Source: Ciona savignyi
Taxonomy: Eukaryota > Chordata > Ascidiacea > Phlebobranchia > Cionidae
Assembly: GCA_000149265.1 (NCBI GenBank)
Contig: CH003412.1
Span: 3,609,254-3,673,253 of the forward strand
Direction of reading: 5' to 3'
DNA: 64,000 nt
The notes beneath the pieces are model-generated. The model saw nothing but the letters and a program-made list of their open reading frames with translations. It was not told where the DNA came from and did not search any database. Within the stretch, counting starts at the first letter, position 1. The number at the start of each line of letters is the position of its first letter. The position numbers and the translations under genes are program-made. This document shows positions 1 to 13,200 of this stretch, piece after piece.

Positions 1-1703
1 ATATAGACAACATGAGTTTAGATATGCAGAAACCAAAATTTTGGGGTAATGAATCCAGGGGAATTCCCATAAGACGTTAAAAACCAAACCGTTTTTTTCT
101 AATAAATTAGCTTTTGGGGGCATAGCGCTTGAACGGCTGCTCTAATTTTGATCGGATTCGGTGAAATGTTAGACCATTAGACACTCTGTACCAATTAAAA
201 AATAGAAAACATTTACTTAGGGTAATTTCCTTGAAAACGAAGATATGTTCCTGAATTACGATTATAACAGACATGCTATATCGCACTGACATCTCTAATA
301 AGCAGTCTACAAATCAGATTAAAACTTTAAGAATTGTTCCATAACATGAGTCACTTATATAAACAGAAACTTATCTACTAAACCCAGGGGAATTTCCTGA
401 AACCATTAAAAAATAAATCGGGCTGTTTTGGGAACTTAGCCTTATTTCACTACAGCGCTTGAAAAGAAGCTTTAATTTAAAATATTTGTGGTAAAATGTT
501 CGTAAATTTTAGACGTTTATCTTTTATTTATCTGCACATGGAAAATAAGTTTGATTGGTTAACTATGGGACCCATGCGTTTATGCTTGCAGAAACAAACT
601 ATATATACTTGGTGTATAAAATAAAAATTGTGGTCAGGGACCCTGTAGCATGAATATATGGCATACAACATGTGGTTTTACAAATAGTGATGGTTAAACA
701 CGTGGTTGACACTCTCTAGTTTATTTTAGTTTTGTGCTTCATCTTATTTATACGCGTAATAAGATTATTTATACTCGTAATAAGATGTATTAATGATCGG
801 TTAGGTCTATTCTGTTTTGGGGGATGTCTCGGGGTAGGCTACACTGGATAATTTAAATTCTAGTTATGTTTTTCTGATTCGTGTTGTGAATCAATATATT
901 TAGTAAAACATTTAAATTAAATATTACTTTCCTAAAATGCTAAAAAATGGCTTATTTTACATTTTCCCCGATATCTGGAATTTCCTATGGTTTTTTGAAA
1001 TTAAATGGCAAATTAACCATCACTATTTGTAAAACACATGTTGTATACCCTATATTCATGCTACAGGGTCCGTAACCATAATTTGTATTTTATACACTGA
1101 GTAAGTAGTTTTTGTTTCTGCAAGCATAAACGCATGGGTCCCATAGTTAACATACCAAACATATTTTCAATATTTAGTTAAATAAAGAATAAACGTCTTA
1201 AATTTACGAACATTTCACCACAAATGTTTTAAATTATAGCTTCTTTTCAAGCGCTGTAGTGAAATAAAGCTAAATTCCCAAATAGTCCGATTTAGTTTTT
1301 CATTGTTTCAGGGAATTCCCCTGGGTTTAATAGATAAGTTTTTGTTTTTTAAATAGGTGAGTCATGTTATGTAGCAATTCTTAAAGTTTTAATCTGATTT
1401 GTCGACTTTTTGTTGGAGATGTCAGTGAGATATGGCATGCCTGTCACAATCATAATTCAGGAACATATCTTCGTTTTCATGGGAATTAACTTCAGTAAAT
1501 GTTTTCTTTATTTAATTGGCACAGAATCTCTAATGTTTTAACATTTTACCAAATTTTAATGAAATTAGAGCAGCCGTTCAAGCGCTATGGCCACAAAATC
1601 GAATTAATTAGAAAAAAAATGTTTTGGTTTTTTAACGTCTGAGGGGAATTTTCCTAGAATCATTACCCAAATTTTGGTTTCTGCATATTTAGACCATGTT
1701 GAC
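1..1703. repeat. Long inverted (fold-back) repeat
   Basis: Positions about 1-695 reappear as the reverse complement at about 1015-1703. Matching landmarks are the CAGAAACCAAAATTTTGG-type stretch near 25-45 and its complement near 1663-1683, the TTCAAGCGCTATG stretch near 118-135 and 1578-1592, and the CTACAGGGTCC stretch near 640 and 1060. The spacer is about 320 bp. The arms are similar but not identical. The left arm may run beyond the window. The pattern fits a fold-back element or a head-to-head duplication; no protein is visible. Confidence 0.75.
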
Positions 1704-2450
1704 TTACAAATGTCCAATTTTCATTGCGATTTCATTACTCCATTTGGTAGAAGTCGGGGCGACATGGCATGCTTGTCATAATCATGATTTGAGACCTTAT
1801 CCTATTTTTTAGGGTATTTCCCTAGGTAATTTTATTATTTCTTTTAAGTGTTAAATCAGTGACTAATGCACTTACATTCCGACAAATCTGATTCAAATTG
1901 TAACACCCGTTCAAGCGCTATGCCCCAAAAAGTTAAATTTTTTAGAAAAAAATAGCATTTTGGTTTTTAACGCCCCAGGGGAATTCCCCTGGATTTATCA
2001 ACCAAAATTTCGGTTTCTACATATCCAAACCATGTTGTCTAAAAAATGTCCAATTATCATTGCGATTCCATTACTCCTTCTGGTAGATGTCGGGGCGACA
2101 TGGCATGCCTGTCACAATCATGATTTCAGTACAAAATCGAATTTTTTAGGGTATTTCCCTAGATAATTTTTTTATTTCTTCCAACTGTTAATTCAGTGAG
2201 TAATACACTTACTTTTCACCAAATATGATTTAAATTGGAGCAGCCGTTCAAGCGCATTGCCACAAAAAGCTAAATTTTTCATAAAAAAATACTGTTTTTG
2301 GTTTTTAACCTTCCAGGGTAATTCCCCTTGATTTATTACCCAAAATTTTGGTTTCTGCATATCTAGACCATGTTGTCTAACGAATGGTTAAGTTTAATTA
2401 CGATTCCATTATTCCTTATGGTAGATGTCGGGGCGACATGCGATGCCAGT
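1620..2450 (+). repeat. ~340-bp tandem repeat units
   Basis: Three successive units share a block reading GGTAGA-GTCGGGGCGACATG near 1746, 2081 and 2419, a spacing of about 336-339 bp, with shared flanks (the TTTTTAACG...GGGGAATTCCC region and the CAGCCGTTCAAGCGC region). The same sequence family makes the arms of the adjacent inverted repeat. Small open frames here (1960-2166, 2370-2558) are repeat-derived and are not called as genes. Confidence 0.7.
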
Positions 2451-4426
2451 CAAACCTTTAAAGAAAAAAAAAAAAAACGGACAAAAACAATATGTGTTCC
2501 ATTTTTCCAAACTAAAAAAAACTTTCATACGATAGAAAGCAAGAAACTGCGACTTTAAAGTTGGCTGGAAAATTGCTCCTTATATGCCTGCGCCTTTGGA
2601 ATAAAAGAAATTGAGAGAAAGAGAGAAAAAGAGTGAGAGAGAGAGATGACAATAACGCAATGAAAGATGACGTCAGTTAGTATGAATGACGTGACGTGAG
2701 AAATGCATCAGCTGAAGGTAATCTACTGCCAAAAAATATCACTAAGTAAGAATATAACCATGATATCACTAACATTCATTCAGGTATACTTCCGATATCG
2801 TAAGTATAACAAAAATTATAAAAGTTTCAGAACATGATATTGTTTCTGATCATGTCACGACTGCGCACGATAAAAAAATTTTATTGGAAAGCTATGCATA
2901 CCCAAAAGCTAAATAGCGAGGTATTATAAAGACACCGCCACGAAATTCCGACCGGTAGTGAAGAGAAGCAGTTTATTATTGTTAGATGGTGTCAGCGAAA
3001 CAATTTAAGGACGGACTTGCAGCTTATGTCGGCTTTACGGCAATACAATGCGCATTATGACTCTAACATCGCTTTTAACAATACTGTTAAAATTAAGCAT
3101 TGTATTAAGTATAAGAGCTTTTTTGTTGTTGAAAATACGTATTGAGTAGTTTAAACTAATCGATCACAGGGACACACTGCATGTATTGATTAGGAATAGT
3201 ATTGTAATGTATTACACAACAGTTTGAGCTTCAGTGCAAAGCTGTACACCATTGTGCAACTTGTGAATCCAGCAGTATATTATTTATTATCTGGAGCTAT
3301 GGAATAGATGACAGTGACTTAGTTGACAAGTTTCTAGTTGGCGTAACGTAATCCAGCGAGCGGTAAGACAAAACAAAGCGCACGAGAAAGAACAGAAGGG
3401 TATTTTCTCCTTTGTTATTAAGGATATATATAACAACCAGACTACGCTCTGAGACAGAGCTGACCTATAATATAATACAGCCTGATGTAAGTTGTAAACA
3501 ACGCATTTTCCTGTTTAAGGTTTAGGCTATATAGATTGGATGAATCGATGTTATTGTTTCACCATTAGCCTATCTTAGTAAAGATATTTACACGATTTTT
3601 CCAGTGTAAATATATTTCAGAGAAAAGGTAGTTGTTTCTTGATATTACTTTGGTTTGTGGGTTAAAAGATATAGTTAAAGCTGAGATAGAGATATGAAGT
3701 TTCTGTTAGGTGTTATTAGTGTACGCTAAATTTTATTTCTTATTGTATCAATCTGATTCGTGATAAAAATTCCAAAGGTATTATGAATCAAAATAATGTG
3801 TTTTTTATTATCAGACTTTTTCAAACACAGTCATTTTAGTACAATTTAAAAATCATGAGCTTAAACAAAAGTGTTTTAAGACCACAAACTCAAGTGATAT
3901 TACGTCAATTGCTGCGTCACCAGCGTAAAATCCCTTCCGCTTTTTACTGTACATTGAGGCAGAAAATACCAGTTCGTGACGTCACTTCTCCTTCTGGTGC
4001 AATTACGGTAATTGTGTTCGTTCTACGTGTTCTAATATAAATAGGTTTTAGGCGTCGCTATTTAAATGGCCGAGACTAGTTTTCATAAATTGTTTAATTT
4101 TCTATGGCTTGCTATAACCACTGTTGTTTTCCCTATTTTTTCGCATTCCCTTTTCAACATTTTGGTGTACTCTTTTGCTTGATGGCTTTAAAAGAGTAAA
4201 ATTTAAATTACCTAAAAAATCGTTTTTTTACTAACGAATTATTACCGAGAATAACGCACTAAATTTTGATGTATAATTAAGTGTAAAATTCAACTAAGTG
4301 AGTGAGCCTTTGCGCTCTAATTTGTCACCGGAGACTGTTTACAGCGAAATGTGTAAGTTTCTCTTTATTCAATTTCAGCAGAACCGCCGATATTACTTTG
4401 CCACTTTTGAGAACATACGTAACAAA
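2451..4426. other. Intergenic region, no gene seen
   Basis: No supported coding exon was found. A purine-rich GA microsatellite lies at about 2607-2646. A 61-codon open frame at 3855-4040 has no recognisable domain and no splice context, so it is probably chance. The stretch before 4427 is presumably the promoter and 5' UTR of the following gene. Confidence 0.5.
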
Positions 4427-6493
4427 ATGACGTCAGCGGACGCTGACAAATCTCAAGGTGAAAAAGCACAAGGAGAGAAGTCGGGAAGACGGAAAATGAG
4501 TACGGAATGGAAGATAATAAGTTCTTTTGCATTGGGCGCTCTCTCTTGGTTCATGAATACATATTTTGATCGGCAACACGCAAGAAAAGAAGTTCAATTG
4601 GAGTTGATAAACAGACAGGTTTGTATGACATTGCACCCAAGCTGTGGCAAACATTCTCGTCACACCGATATATCTTTAAGCCGATATAACTCATGCAATA
4701 CATACAACGAAGAGAATAAACACGTTTCGTCCAAGGGAATGACTAATTTTTGTATCCTGTTTGGTTTATCTTTAACAATTACCTCATCCGCAGATTCGCG
4801 ATTTGTACGGTCCGTTGTATGGAAACCGATTGGTTCAAGAAACAACATACAGGGCAGTGGTTGGCGAGCACTCGCGACTTCGAACTTACTTGGCAAAGGC
4901 GAATGAATTAAAAGATGCAGACATGATAAGACGATGGAGATCATTTGTTTTAGAAGTCATGTACCCGCTTGACAAAGAGGTAATCCGCTATAGTCCTCGA
5001 CCTCATAAGTCACTTTTGGCAGGGCTGTGTAGATCAGATACTGAACAAAAATCTAGTGCAGTAGTTCTTAATCTTTTTGACCTCGTGGCGTACCCAAGAC
5101 AAATTACGAACGCGAACGGGCGCACCTTGCATGGGAAGTCAAAATAATATGCTAAATACTCAAAACGTTGTAATGAAAAATAACGGACTAGACACTAAAC
5201 ATTTAGTAGTTTATGATCTATGCACCTTCTGTAGTAAATTTACGAAATGCAAGTGTCGCGAACCTAGCTAACCCTTGCCACACACCATTTCAGAAACACT
5301 GATCTAGTGGCCTCTCGTAACCAAATCATTATAGTTGTTGTGTTTTGAATAAACGAACTACGTGTTTAATAGGCGGAACGGCTAATCTGCAAAAATGCTC
5401 ATTTGATTGTAAACAGCGACTTCCCTGAAGAATTTGAACGATTTTTAACTCACCTAGCACAAATGCAGTTCGTAATGCAGGTAAAATGTTACTTGTTCTT
5501 TACGTTATCGGAAACTGAGTCGTTGGAAAGAACTTTGTTTGGGGGCGAACAACACGGACCTTGTGAAAAGTAACATCGGTAAAAATCCGTGCTTGACCTC
5601 TGTGAGACAATTAATCAGACGATGATCCATGTAATAACACACCACTTGGAAACTACTTGTGTAAATAGATTGAGGCAACGACAGTTCGGTGCCTACTACG
5701 TATACGGTCGAGTGGCCGAATGGTTCACGCGACCGATACATATACCTCTTTGCGCAAAAATCTCACGGATTTTACTGAGATGGAAATCAATAAGGTGGCA
5801 AACCAAAGCCATGTCTATGTGTTGTAAAACTGACACGTCGTATTCCGACGAATATCAGTGTTTCAACGCCTCTGCGTTCACACCTACGAGATAGACATAA
5901 GTATTTTAGGTTAGTGAAAGGGCTATTAATAATGCTGTTTCCCCATCGCCGGAACCACATCATAATAGTCGAAACTATCCACTCACAGTCCGGCCAGTTG
6001 GTCTAGCGGATAAGTGCGTCGCCTTTCAATCGAAAGGTTGCAGGTGCGAAACTGGTCGCTAGCAAGTCGGTTGTGTCCTTGGGCAAGGCACTATACGGAC
6101 ATTGCATGAACCTAGTGAATTAATGAATTCTACCAAATTGAAGGAACGTGTCTATCATATACAACACACTGCAATAGCTCTAGTAACCCGACGGTGGGCG
6201 CGAGGTGATCTGACGATTGCCCGTGTGTTAACCCTTCACGGGGATAAACATGCATATTCTATTCACAGCACTGGAAGAACGAACAAGGAAAATTGGAATC
6301 CACAAAAGCGTTCACAGCTGACGATTTCCTAGAGAGGAATAACGCTTCCGGTATTAGAGGCATTAAACAAATGGCTGCTCATGTCGAACAGAAATACAAG
6401 GAATTGCGGGCCAAGCAAAAACAGTTAATAATCGAAACTTCTGCAGATGACCAGTCGATAACGTCGTTGCTGTCAAAGATGTATAAACGATAA
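4427..6493 (+). CDS. Unrecognised small membrane-anchored protein (4 exons)
   Basis: Exons 4427-4618, 4794-4979, 5373-5480 and 6269-6493 join in phase 0 with GT-AG borders and give 236 residues ending at TAA 6491-6493. The product has a charged Lys/Gly/Glu-rich N-terminus, one likely membrane helix at residues 29-46, then a soluble, mostly helical region rich in Arg, Lys and Glu with a C-terminal coiled-coil-like segment. No family was recognised and no function is assigned. An in-frame upstream ATG at 4349 could add 26 residues; 4427 was preferred because it begins a typical hydrophilic leader. The intron before exon 4 is filled by a SINE whose target-site duplication contains the splice acceptor. 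ZMYND11 lies downstream in convergent orientation. The four phase-compatible exons argue for a real gene. Confidence 0.65.
5700..5790 (+). repeat. Second tRNA-like SINE head (fragment)
   Basis: The stretch GTCGAGTGGCCGAATGG followed by an ACGCGACCGATACATATA-type string recurs at 14924-15010 and, reversed, near 26690-26793. It looks like a tRNA-derived head (A-box-like GTGGCCGAATGG) of a repeat family distinct from the main SINE. It lies in intron 3 of the small gene. Confidence 0.45.
5989..6262 (+). mobile_element. tRNA-derived SINE in intron 3
   Basis: Member of the main SINE family of this window. It has a tRNA-like head (TCCGGCCAGTTGGTCTAGCG, then a GGTTGCAGGTGCGAAAC B-box-like stretch), a conserved body with GGGCAAGGCACT, CAATAGCTC and GGTGGGCGCGAGGTGATCTG, and a short ATCCTATCC-type tail. 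It is flanked by the hexamer TCACAG on both sides (5983-5988 and 6263-6268). The right copy is the splice acceptor of exon 4. Confidence 0.85.
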
Positions 6494-7270
6494 CTCAACA
6501 CAATTTTATTTGAGTTTTACACCGTGCAGTATATTGATCACTTTATATGTACTATGCGTTCTCTTTATCGCCGCTGCAGTTATTTCTTAGTTGATAATTT
6601 AGTTTCCTCTATACGGTAACTAGCTGCTAAGAAAATCATTTCTGCATTAGAATCACTGTTTTTATTTTAAAGACGTTTATACGAAATTAATATGGACCTG
6701 TTGCTTCCCAAAATTAAACGTGGAAACGTAGCGTGTAATGGGCGAACTCACTTCGTACGTCAGCCAAGGGGTGGTGACATCATTAAGTGTTGCTTTAACC
6801 CAGTGAATCAAAATGGTCTGGGCAGAACGAAGTATCGAAGGCAGCACAGTTAAATCGTTCGGGAACAAGAATGTTTAAACTATGAATTCGCACGAATAAA
6901 AGTGATGCTTCTATCCTTTATACGACTCATATGTAATAAATTGGTGATGACGTTGTTGTTTTAATAAAGAAGCAAGTTTTGACAAAGTTATACAACTACA
7001 CACATTAGCAAAAATAAAGGCCACAAGAAACATATTACTGACTTAATCATAACGTAAAAAGAGAATAATTCCGCAGATTTATCACAATTAACGGTGCAAT
7101 ATACTTAAAAGTGTGCGGAATTTAACGATTTAATGTTAAAAAAAGAGGATAAATGATTTCGTAAACATGATTGTACATATAAGGGCAGTGGTAACTGTGG
7201 CAGGGAAGTTGCAAAGTGGGAGAGGGGGATCTATAAAAAACGGCTCTAAACCTAAACTAGCGCAACTACT
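6494..7270. other. Intergenic region between convergent genes
   Basis: No coding exon seen. It should hold the 3' UTRs of the small gene (+) and of ZMYND11 (-). An open frame at 6677-6868 (-) has no supporting features. Confidence 0.5.
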
Positions 7271-10200
7271 CTATACTACACTACTATGACAGGGTGATAC
7301 GGACGAATAACACTCAGTTTTGTCGGTGCATTCAGTTTCTGTTTCCTTCTTGTGCTTCCCCATACAAGCATTGGTGCAGTAGCTGTTGTTTTGGCAGCAA
7401 AATAATTCCGCCTTTTCATCGCAAAGGGAGCACTGAAATCGATTGTTTTTATTGGAAATGGAATGGATATCTTGTGCTTTATGACTCAAATAAAGTTTAA
7501 CGTCTTGGTTTGTTTACATACCGCAGTACAGATGTCATGCCTACCAGAGCAATTATGTGTAACTGTATTTGTACTCCAATATATATATCTGAGGGACCTA
7601 CACTAACTTGTCCAGCATTAAGTGTTGTTCATACAGTTATTCTATTACTTAGAACCTACCAGATAGATTTTAAGGTAACATATTATGCAAACACAATAAA
7701 CTGATTTCAATAACCCTCTTAGTATACAAATGTTCAAAATGCCCACCCATTTCCAGGTTTTCGCTTCTTTTAATTTGGTTTTGTAACTTGCTTCGAGTTC
7801 ATCAAATTTCTCTTTATAATGAGCTTCGAGCTTAGTTTTAAAATCAATCTCTGCTTGTTGTTGATCACAGGACGCCTAGAAAAAAAGATAAAAAAATTCC
7901 TCGATATATTGCCAGCATATGAAGTAAAAACGTTTCGTATAAATGAAAAAATTTCACCCGGAATTTCCACTTGAACATCAGGCATTTGAACTACTGATTT
8001 ATTAGGTTGTATGTAAGACTGCAGGAAATGCACAAAGGTAATATGCTATCCCAGTTAAACAGTTACAGGAAAGGAATTTGTCCGGCCGGTTAGCCTGGTG
8101 GTTAGGTCGCCTTTTAATCGAAAGGTTGCAGGTGAGACATTGTTCGCTAACTAGTCGGTTGTGTCCTTGGCTTGGACAAGGAGTTCTACTAAATTAAAGG
8201 AACGTGATCGCCCGTGTGTTAACCCCCTTGGTTTTCCCCTTCACGGGGATAAACATGAATATCCTATCCTATCCTATTCTAATTTAACTTTATACCTTAA
8301 TCATAGCTGCTCTCATGAGTTTGGCTTGTTCAAGATGGTTGCTCTCAATCAGATAGTCCTTGAATTTCTCTAATATTGCCCCGTATCTGTCGATTGTGTT
8401 GTTTTCTTGAATGTAAATACTTGGGGTTGGGAAGGTGAGGCCGCATACAAAGACAGATGTAGGCGTCATCAGATAACTGGTTCATGTGCCATATGATAGA
8501 ATGGATGCTCATTTTAACAGAAGCGATTCTAATCAACAGTCATTGCCTTAACACATTACACACTACTGGTATTGTTGGTCAATTGTAGGGATAAAACTTG
8601 AGACGACAATTACAATTTAACTGGGTTGAAGCAATGTTTATTAAGTGCTTTGCCCATATGAAAAGAAAATGGTAGGTGCACAACAGAATGACCAAAGGTG
8701 GTCGCATCTGAGCATATTTTCCACATCTATTGAAGTTCATTACAGTAGAATAATAAATAATGGTCAAGTAAGTTACTTAAAGATTAATTTCAGTTTATAA
8801 GCTTCACCTGAATTTACAACTGCACTCTCTGCCACATAATTCTTCAAAATTGACTTGGGTCTTTGAATCACAGAACTTTACATCTGTCTGTATGTAACGA
8901 CATGTAACTAGAAAGTGTCAACCACATGTCAACCACCTTAAACTTTTGTCAAGTGGAACCATATGCATCATTAGGTTTAACAAATTAAAAAGTGTTATGC
9001 CAATTGAAAATGTCAGTTTATGCAGGTCAACGCCATATTGGCTTAAAACTAACAAACAATCAATAATATTCGCTATAAGCTTTGTCATATACTTCAACAC
9101 TCGTTAAGTTTACCATTACATGAAATTTCCAAGAACAAGGACCACGAAAATAAGGTTCAGGAATATCTCAGTCATGTAAGTTAGGATTTGAGAAAGTTTC
9201 AGCATTCTATTGATTAAACAAAACACACATCTCTTAGCATTTTCGACAAAAAAAAACAACCTAAATCCATTTTTCAAAAGATACCTATAATAACCAGGGT
9301 GCATCATTATCACTATTTTCTAAAAAACATAGAACTTTTAGGGAATCAAATTTTTCAGACAATATATTCTTAATTTAAAACATAGCTACGCATTAGGCAC
9401 TTCAGTTTAATAGAAACAGATTTTATATAGCAGGATTAAGGTAATTAATACTGTTTTAGGAACCACTGAATACAAAGAAGAACTCACAAATAAGGCAAGC
9501 TAATCATGTGGTGTAAAAATGCTTACAAAGAGTTAAAAAAGCAAAATAATTTGAAGAATGTGCTTAAGATATAAAAATTTTAAGATATAAAATATATGTA
9601 ATTTAAGATATAAAAACAATACCACTTACTTGAGTAGAAGCATTTGCGGTTAACTGACTGCATTTTATTTTCTTAGGTTGAAGTGCCTAAAAAAGAAAAA
9701 CACTTAGAAAATGTTTCAAAAATTAAATTGAATCAAGTTTTTTTAGCCACCAACTTACATTTTCTTCACTAGAGGTGCTGTGGAGACGCTTATGGGTATT
9801 TTCCACGTATTCCAACTCAGATATAACAGAGTCTTCTAATATCACTGAAGAATCTAAATCAAACAAATAGAAACCAAAAAATATTAAACCTAATCTTGAA
9901 TTATGAGGCTACACAACATGTAAACACAGTGTTGTTGCATACATTTGAGTGGGATGGGGAAGGTAAGGTAAGGTCTAAAACCTGGTGTTCTAACATGCAA
10001 AAAACCTTTATATAGAGCAGTTTTACATGTCGTTTTAAAAACAACTTTATGAATTAAATGTACATATCCTTAAAACTTACTTAAAGCAAATGGTAAACCA
10101 ATCTAAATAAAAAGAAATTTCTTATAAATCAATTCGGTTTTGTACACATTAAGATGAAGATATATTGTTACACCTAACAAATGACTAAATTCATTCATAT

Positions 10201-13200
10201 AAACAACTGTTACCTGTTTTTAATTTAGTTCCAATATCATTTAACTCTAGTACCAATGAGCTGTTTGAAGACTTCATTACATTAGATTCGGAGGAGTCCT
10301 GCAAGTCAGGTTCAAAATAGTTTAAAAAGATTTTAAATGAAACAATTAGTTTTAATACTTTTAACTGTTACACAATGAATTAGAAACACTAGTATTTAAC
10401 TCTTTCACTCCCGGCCAAATGCATTAATTTAAACATGCTGTCCCGCAGTGTTTTTTACAATTTTTGGTCATTTTCAAATTAGCACAGTTTTTCTCAAATT
10501 TATGCTATGATTTAATATTTAGTATGGTTGGAAAGATAATTTATCCCTCTTTTAAACAAACCGCACACCTAGAATCTACCTCCAATAAAGAATATATTAT
10601 GTAAACTTTAGTGAACACCACTTTTTATGTAAAGAAAATTCTGCTCGACTTTGAAAATTTTGAGGTGCACTGACAAACGAAATACTCACTAATTATTGGT
10701 ATGCCCAAATGATATGAAAATTGGAATGTAGATTGTCTAATAGTTTTTGTACTCAGGAAAATTTGAACTGTATTTGTATCTTTAGTAGTTTTTTTACTAT
10801 TCCTAATTGAAATTTTCCTTTATTCTAACTATATTATGAAAAATTAAACCAAAACGCATTGAAGTTTTTAGTTTTGTAGAACTAAAATAGTAAAAAGTAT
10901 AAATAAGAACAGTGAAGGAAGTGTAAAAAGGGCATACAAAAGCAAACAAACACAAATACTATATCCAATATTCTTCAAAGCAGGGCACACCGAACTAGCT
11001 AGTCTCGCCGCCTTTTTCTTTATCGTGCGCTCAGCAGGCCCAGCTGGATTCATGCTTTGGTGAACACGAAGCATAAACGCCTGCTGCGAAAACGTCACCA
11101 ACGCTCTCCTTTTTTTCTCAACGGCACGAAATTCGCAGAGAATGTAAAGAAAGACTTCCTTGACAAAACGAGCTTCTCCGCAAGTTAACGCGACTCCTAT
11201 TGGCTGAGTTAGTCACTTGTAAATTCGTGTAAAATCGATAGAAATAAGAGGCGAAGCCTTGAAAAAGAAAGGCTATCACTCCTCGCATTTTTAATATTTC
11301 TCCACGAAAATTACAGAGAATAAAATATAGGGTTTCCTTGATCGAATGAGCCATAGCTGAGGTCTCTACCATTACGCATTGCGGAGAAATCGTTTTTTAG
11401 ATTTGCATCCATTTATGTACAGGCGGGATACCATGTTTTCCCACCAACTCGCCATATATGGCGAGTTGGGACGGAAAGAGTTAATTTTAAAAGGTGTACA
11501 GACAGACACATTTAATGCATTACTGACCACTTTTGAGCAGTTAGGTCTGGTTGTGTAGCAAGGAAACTGGTTTAACTGCAAAATGGTTGTTTTAAACTAG
11601 GGGTGGGCAACTTCTCGAGCCGCCGGCCCAGATGTTGAAAAATGAAGTCCTTGGTGGGCCATATTATTACATGAATGGTATTCAATATCCTAATTACAGG
11701 GGGCCGTATGTTGCTCATGCCTGTTTTAAATCATTAATAGAACATCACAAATCACCATGTGCTATTAAATGGGTTACTTACAACGTTTAGTAACGTTCCA
11801 CACCGAAAAACATACATTTTAATATCTCTAACAACATACAAAAAAAGCTGTGTGAAAAAATAACCAACATGGGTTAGGTTTTTCTTTTGAACCGACATAT
11901 GGAAAAGGAAGATCCAAGTGCTATCTATACTATCCCTATCAATTACTTACCAATGAATTATCAGGTTCCAGTTCGTGATCAACCAATTTTGTTTCATCAC
12001 TCTCCTCTGAAGTTTTTCTGCTCACATTTTTGCCTCCTTTCATCTGAAATGGTAGGAACCACTTTATATTTAAAACAAGTGTGTATTGAAAAAAATTACT
12101 TTACCCAATTTGCCACTAGAAAAAAAAGGATTATATAATAACTGGTGGTATAAAAATGGTTATGTCAGATTACGATGAGCAAACATTCAGATTACTTTGA
12201 CAATACAGTGTATTCAATAAAAGGATTTTAAATAGATTTTCGAACAATCCATTCGAACCAACTGAATCAAGGTAACTACAGTTAAAGTAGTCTGTGTGAT
12301 AATCGATCCCCGAACCATTTGGTCATGACTACTGAACAAAACAAACAGATCAGTGTTTCCAAACTGGGAAGATATTTCATTGGAAGGCAGAGTTTAGGTA
12401 AGATAATCACAGTTTGTCTGATAAAATGATATTTCAAAAAAGTCTTCTCAATATTATGCGTTTATATGTTGTGTTAAATGATATTTCAAATAAGTACTTT
12501 CGTTATTATGCATTTATATGTTGTGTTAAATGATATTTCAAATAAGTACTTTCGTTATTATGCATTTATATGTTGTGTTAAATGATATTTCAAAGAAGTA
12601 CTTTCGTTATTATGCATTTATATGTTGTGTTAAATGATATTTCAAATAAGTACTTTCGTTATTATGCATTTATATGTTTTGTTAAATGATATTTCAAAGA
12701 AGTACTTTAGTTATTATGCATTTATATGTTGTGTTAAATAATATTTCAAATAAGTACTTTAGTTATTATGCATTTATATGTTGTGTTAAATGATATTTCA
12801 AAGAAGTACTTTCGTTATTATGCATTTATATGTTGTGTTAAATAATATTTCAAATAAGTACTTTCGTTATTATGCATTTATATGTTTTGTTAAATGATAT
12901 TTCAAATAATTACTTTCGTTATTATGCATTTATATGTTTTGATAAATAATATTTCAAATAAGTACTTTCGTTATTATGCATTTATATGTTTTGTTAAATG
13001 ATATTTCAAATAATTACTTTCGTTATTATGCATTTATATGTTTTGTTAAATGATATTTCAAATAAGTACTTACGTTATTATGCATTTATATGTTTGTTAA
13101 ATGATATTTCAAAGAAGTACTTTCGTTATTATGCATTTATATGTTGTGTTAAATGATATTTCAAATAAGTACTTTCGTTATTATGCATTTATATGTTGTA

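Noticed and set aside
3855-4040. 61-codon open frame upstream of the first gene
   Set aside because: No domain, no splice link and low complexity around it; likely chance.
5989-6060. Functional tRNA at SINE heads
   Set aside because: The head lacks a closed acceptor stem and recurs in every SINE copy.
10868-11372. Open frames of 77-107 codons in the twin repeats (also 19172-19670)
   Set aside because: They lie inside the non-coding TTAA MITEs, lack transposase motifs, and are copied only because the repeat is copied.
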